Assembly (NCBI GenBank): GCA_030632525.1
Contig: DAOVUP010000081.1
Coordinates: 1 to 6,956, forward strand
Direction: 5' to 3'
DNA length: 6,956 nucleotides
DNA from: Desulfobacteraceae bacterium
GTDB taxonomy: Bacteria; Desulfobacterota; DSM-4660; Desulfatiglandales; Desulfatiglandaceae
Shown here: piece by piece, positions 5,632-6,956 of the stretch
Layout of the letters: every line of letters begins with the position of its first letter
Position numbering within the stretch: position 1 is the first letter of the stretch
Made by a program: the position numbers and the translations under genes
Notes under the pieces: model-generated
The model's database searches: none
Told to the model about the DNA's origin: nothing
What the model saw: the letters and a program-made list of their open reading frames with translations, nothing else

Positions 5632-6956
5632 ATGAAACAAAGGAAACGAACAACCCTAATGCTATTTATCATCGTTGTGGCGATGGCATTTATCTCAGGG
5701 ACGGCCTTTTCCGCCGACAAACCCAACATCGTCATCATCTGGGGTGACGATATAGGCCAAAGCAACGTCAGTGCTTACTCGAGGGGTATGATGGGCTACC
5801 ACACACCCAACATCGACCGTGTGGCCAAGGAAGGGGTGATGTTCACCGACTACTACGCCGAACAGAGTTGCACGGCCGGGCGTGCGTCCTTTATTACCGG
5901 CCAGAGCGGCTTCCGCACCGGCCTCACCAAGGTAGGTATGCCGGGTGCTGACCTTGGCATGAGGAAAGAAGATCCCACGATTGCGGAACTGCTCAAGCCG
6001 CTGGGCTATGCCACCGGGCAGTTCGGCAAGAATCACCTGGGCGACAAAGATGAGATGCTGCCCACGAACCACGGTTTTGATGAGTTTTACGGGAACCTCT
6101 ACCACTTGAACGCAGAAGAAGAGCCGGAACACCGGGACTATCCGAAAAAACCTGAGTTTCGCAAGAAGTTCGGTCCACGAGGCGTTATTCACAGCTATGC
6201 TCTGCCGGATGGTACGCAGAAAATCGAAGATACCGGCCCTTTGACCAAAAAGCGCATGGAGACCGTGGACAGAGACATCGCAGCCAGGGCAGCACGCTTT
6301 ATCGAAGAACAGCACAAAGCCGGAAAACCGATCTTCATCTGGGTGAATTTCACGCACATGCACTTCCGTACCCATATCCCCGCAGAAATCCTGGGGCAGT
6401 CCGGACGCTGGCAAAGCGTGTATCATGACGCCATGATCGAACACGACAAAAACGTGGGGACAGTGCTCGACAAACTGGATGAACTGGGTATGGCCAACAA
6501 CACCATTGTGATGTACGGCACCGATAATGGCCCGCATATGAACACCTGGCCCGACTCCGGCATGACGCCGTTTCGCAATGAAAAGAACTCCAACTGGGAA
6601 GGGGCCTACCGGGTGCCCGCCATGGTGCGTTGGCCGGGCAAAATCAAGCCTGGCACAGTCTCCAACGAAATCATGTCCCATTTAGACTGGTTGCCTACCT
6701 TGCTGGCCGTCGCAGGCGACCCGGGGATCAAAGAAAAGCTGAAGAAGGGCTACACGACGGGAGACAAGACTTTTAAGGTGCACTTAGACGGCTACAATTT
6801 CGTGCCTTACCTGACCGGCCAGGAGAAGAAGGGGCCCCGTGAGGAATTCTTCTACTTTTCCGATGATGGCGACCTGCAGGCGCTGCGTTTCGAGAACTGG
6901 AAGGTGGTCTTCGCCCAGCAAAAAGAGCCGGGGACCATGCTGGTCTGGAGCAGACC
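5632..6956 (+). CDS. Secreted Cys-type sulfatase (arylsulfatase-like), 3' end beyond window
   Basis: Sulfate-ester hydrolase of the alkaline-phosphatase superfamily. 441 codons are visible and the gene runs off the right edge; relatives are usually about 500-560 aa. The N-terminus is a signal peptide: basic MKQRKR, a hydrophobic core at about 8-26, and likely cleavage after Ser27 or Ala28, so the enzyme should act in the periplasm or outside the cell. Active-site residues: Asp39-Asp40 in IIWGDDIG; Cys80 and Arg84 in SCTAGRASFITG, where Cys80 should become formylglycine; Lys133 and His135 in FGKNHLGD; His242 and/or His244 in FTHMHF; Asp298-Asn299 in GTDNGPH; and Lys318 with KNSNWEGAYRVPAMVRWPG (318-336). 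The second motif position is Ala (CxAxR), not Pro. The start is the ATG at 5632, with AGGGAG at 5619-5624 seven bases upstream. Asn codons favour AAC (14 to 5 by hand count), unlike thrC. The substrate cannot be told from the sequence. Confidence 0.93.
   Translation, partial: MKQRKRTTLMLFIIVVAMAFISGTAFSADKPNIVIIWGDDIGQSNVSAYSRGMMGYHTPNIDRVAKEGVMFTDYYAEQSCTAGRASFITGQSGFRTGLTKVGMPGADLGMRKEDPTIAELLKPLGYATGQFGKNHLGDKDEMLPTNHGFDEFYGNLYHLNAEEEPEHRDYPKKPEFRKKFGPRGVIHSYALPDGTQKIEDTGPLTKKRMETVDRDIAARAARFIEEQHKAGKPIFIWVNFTHMHFRTHIPAEILGQSGRWQSVYHDAMIEHDKNVGTVLDKLDELGMANNTIVMYGTDNGPHMNTWPDSGMTPFRNEKNSNWEGAYRVPAMVRWPGKIKPGTVSNEIMSHLDWLPTLLAVAGDPGIKEKLKKGYTTGDKTFKVHLDGYNFVPYLTGQEKKGPREEFFYFSDDGDLQALRFENWKVVFAQQKEPGTMLVWSR

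Noticed and set aside
5695..6681. 328-codon open frame on the minus strand
   Set aside because: It lies entirely antisense to the sulfatase, whose motifs are complete and whose frame has signal peptide and ribosome-binding site. The antisense product is rich in His, Val and Gly without any family motif, as expected for a shadow.
1..6956. Search for mobile elements, CRISPR repeats, tRNA and defence or toxin genes
   Set aside because: No transposase or integrase motif, no terminal inverted repeats, no regularly spaced repeats and no tRNA-like fold were seen.

Overview
The window looks like part of the chromosome of an anaerobic, aromatic-compound-degrading bacterium, most likely a deltaproteobacterial (Desulfobacterota/Syntrophales-like) sulfate reducer, iron reducer or syntroph. 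The main evidence is the left third. A cut-off minus-strand gene at the left edge has the N-terminus of BamA (6-oxocyclohex-1-ene-1-carbonyl-CoA hydrolase, the ring-opening enzyme of anaerobic benzoyl-CoA degradation). It is preceded by the zinc alcohol dehydrogenase that makes its substrate (Had/BamQ) and by a FabG-like short-chain dehydrogenase. The taxonomic placement is inferred from gene content and remembered family features, not from a search.

Layout. (1) Positions 1-2163, minus strand: SDR -> had/bamQ -> bamA, with 87 and 97 nt gaps and a good Shine-Dalgarno before each gene; probably one operon. (2) Positions 2164-2403: a divergent control region. It holds a minus-strand sigma70-type promoter whose predicted start falls in a nest of ATTGT/ACAAT palindromes (candidate operator), and a near-consensus plus-strand promoter (TTGACA-17-TATACT) for the next gene. 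(3) Positions 2404-3864, plus: threonine synthase ThrC; promoter and ribosome-binding site place the start at 2404, not at the upstream TTG at 2377. (4) Positions 3975-5233, minus, convergent with thrC: an M20-family metallopeptidase/deacylase split by a -1 frameshift at a run of seven A. (5) Positions 5234-5631: a 398-nt stretch without a convincing gene, between two divergent genes. (6) Positions 5632 to the right edge, plus: a secreted Cys-type sulfatase, cut off by the window end.

How the genes fit together. Had/BamQ oxidises 6-hydroxycyclohex-1-ene-1-carbonyl-CoA; BamA then adds water and opens the ring to 3-hydroxypimeloyl-CoA. The next chemical step is oxidation of that 3-hydroxyacyl-CoA, so the co-transcribed SDR is a reasonable candidate for it. 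ThrC, the M20 enzyme and the sulfatase have no visible functional link to the operon.

I found no mobile element, CRISPR array, tRNA, rRNA or clearly new system. The points most worth a second look are the frameshift in the M20 gene, the palindromic control region, the SDR as a possible missing pathway step, and the Cys-type sulfatase in a probable anaerobe.
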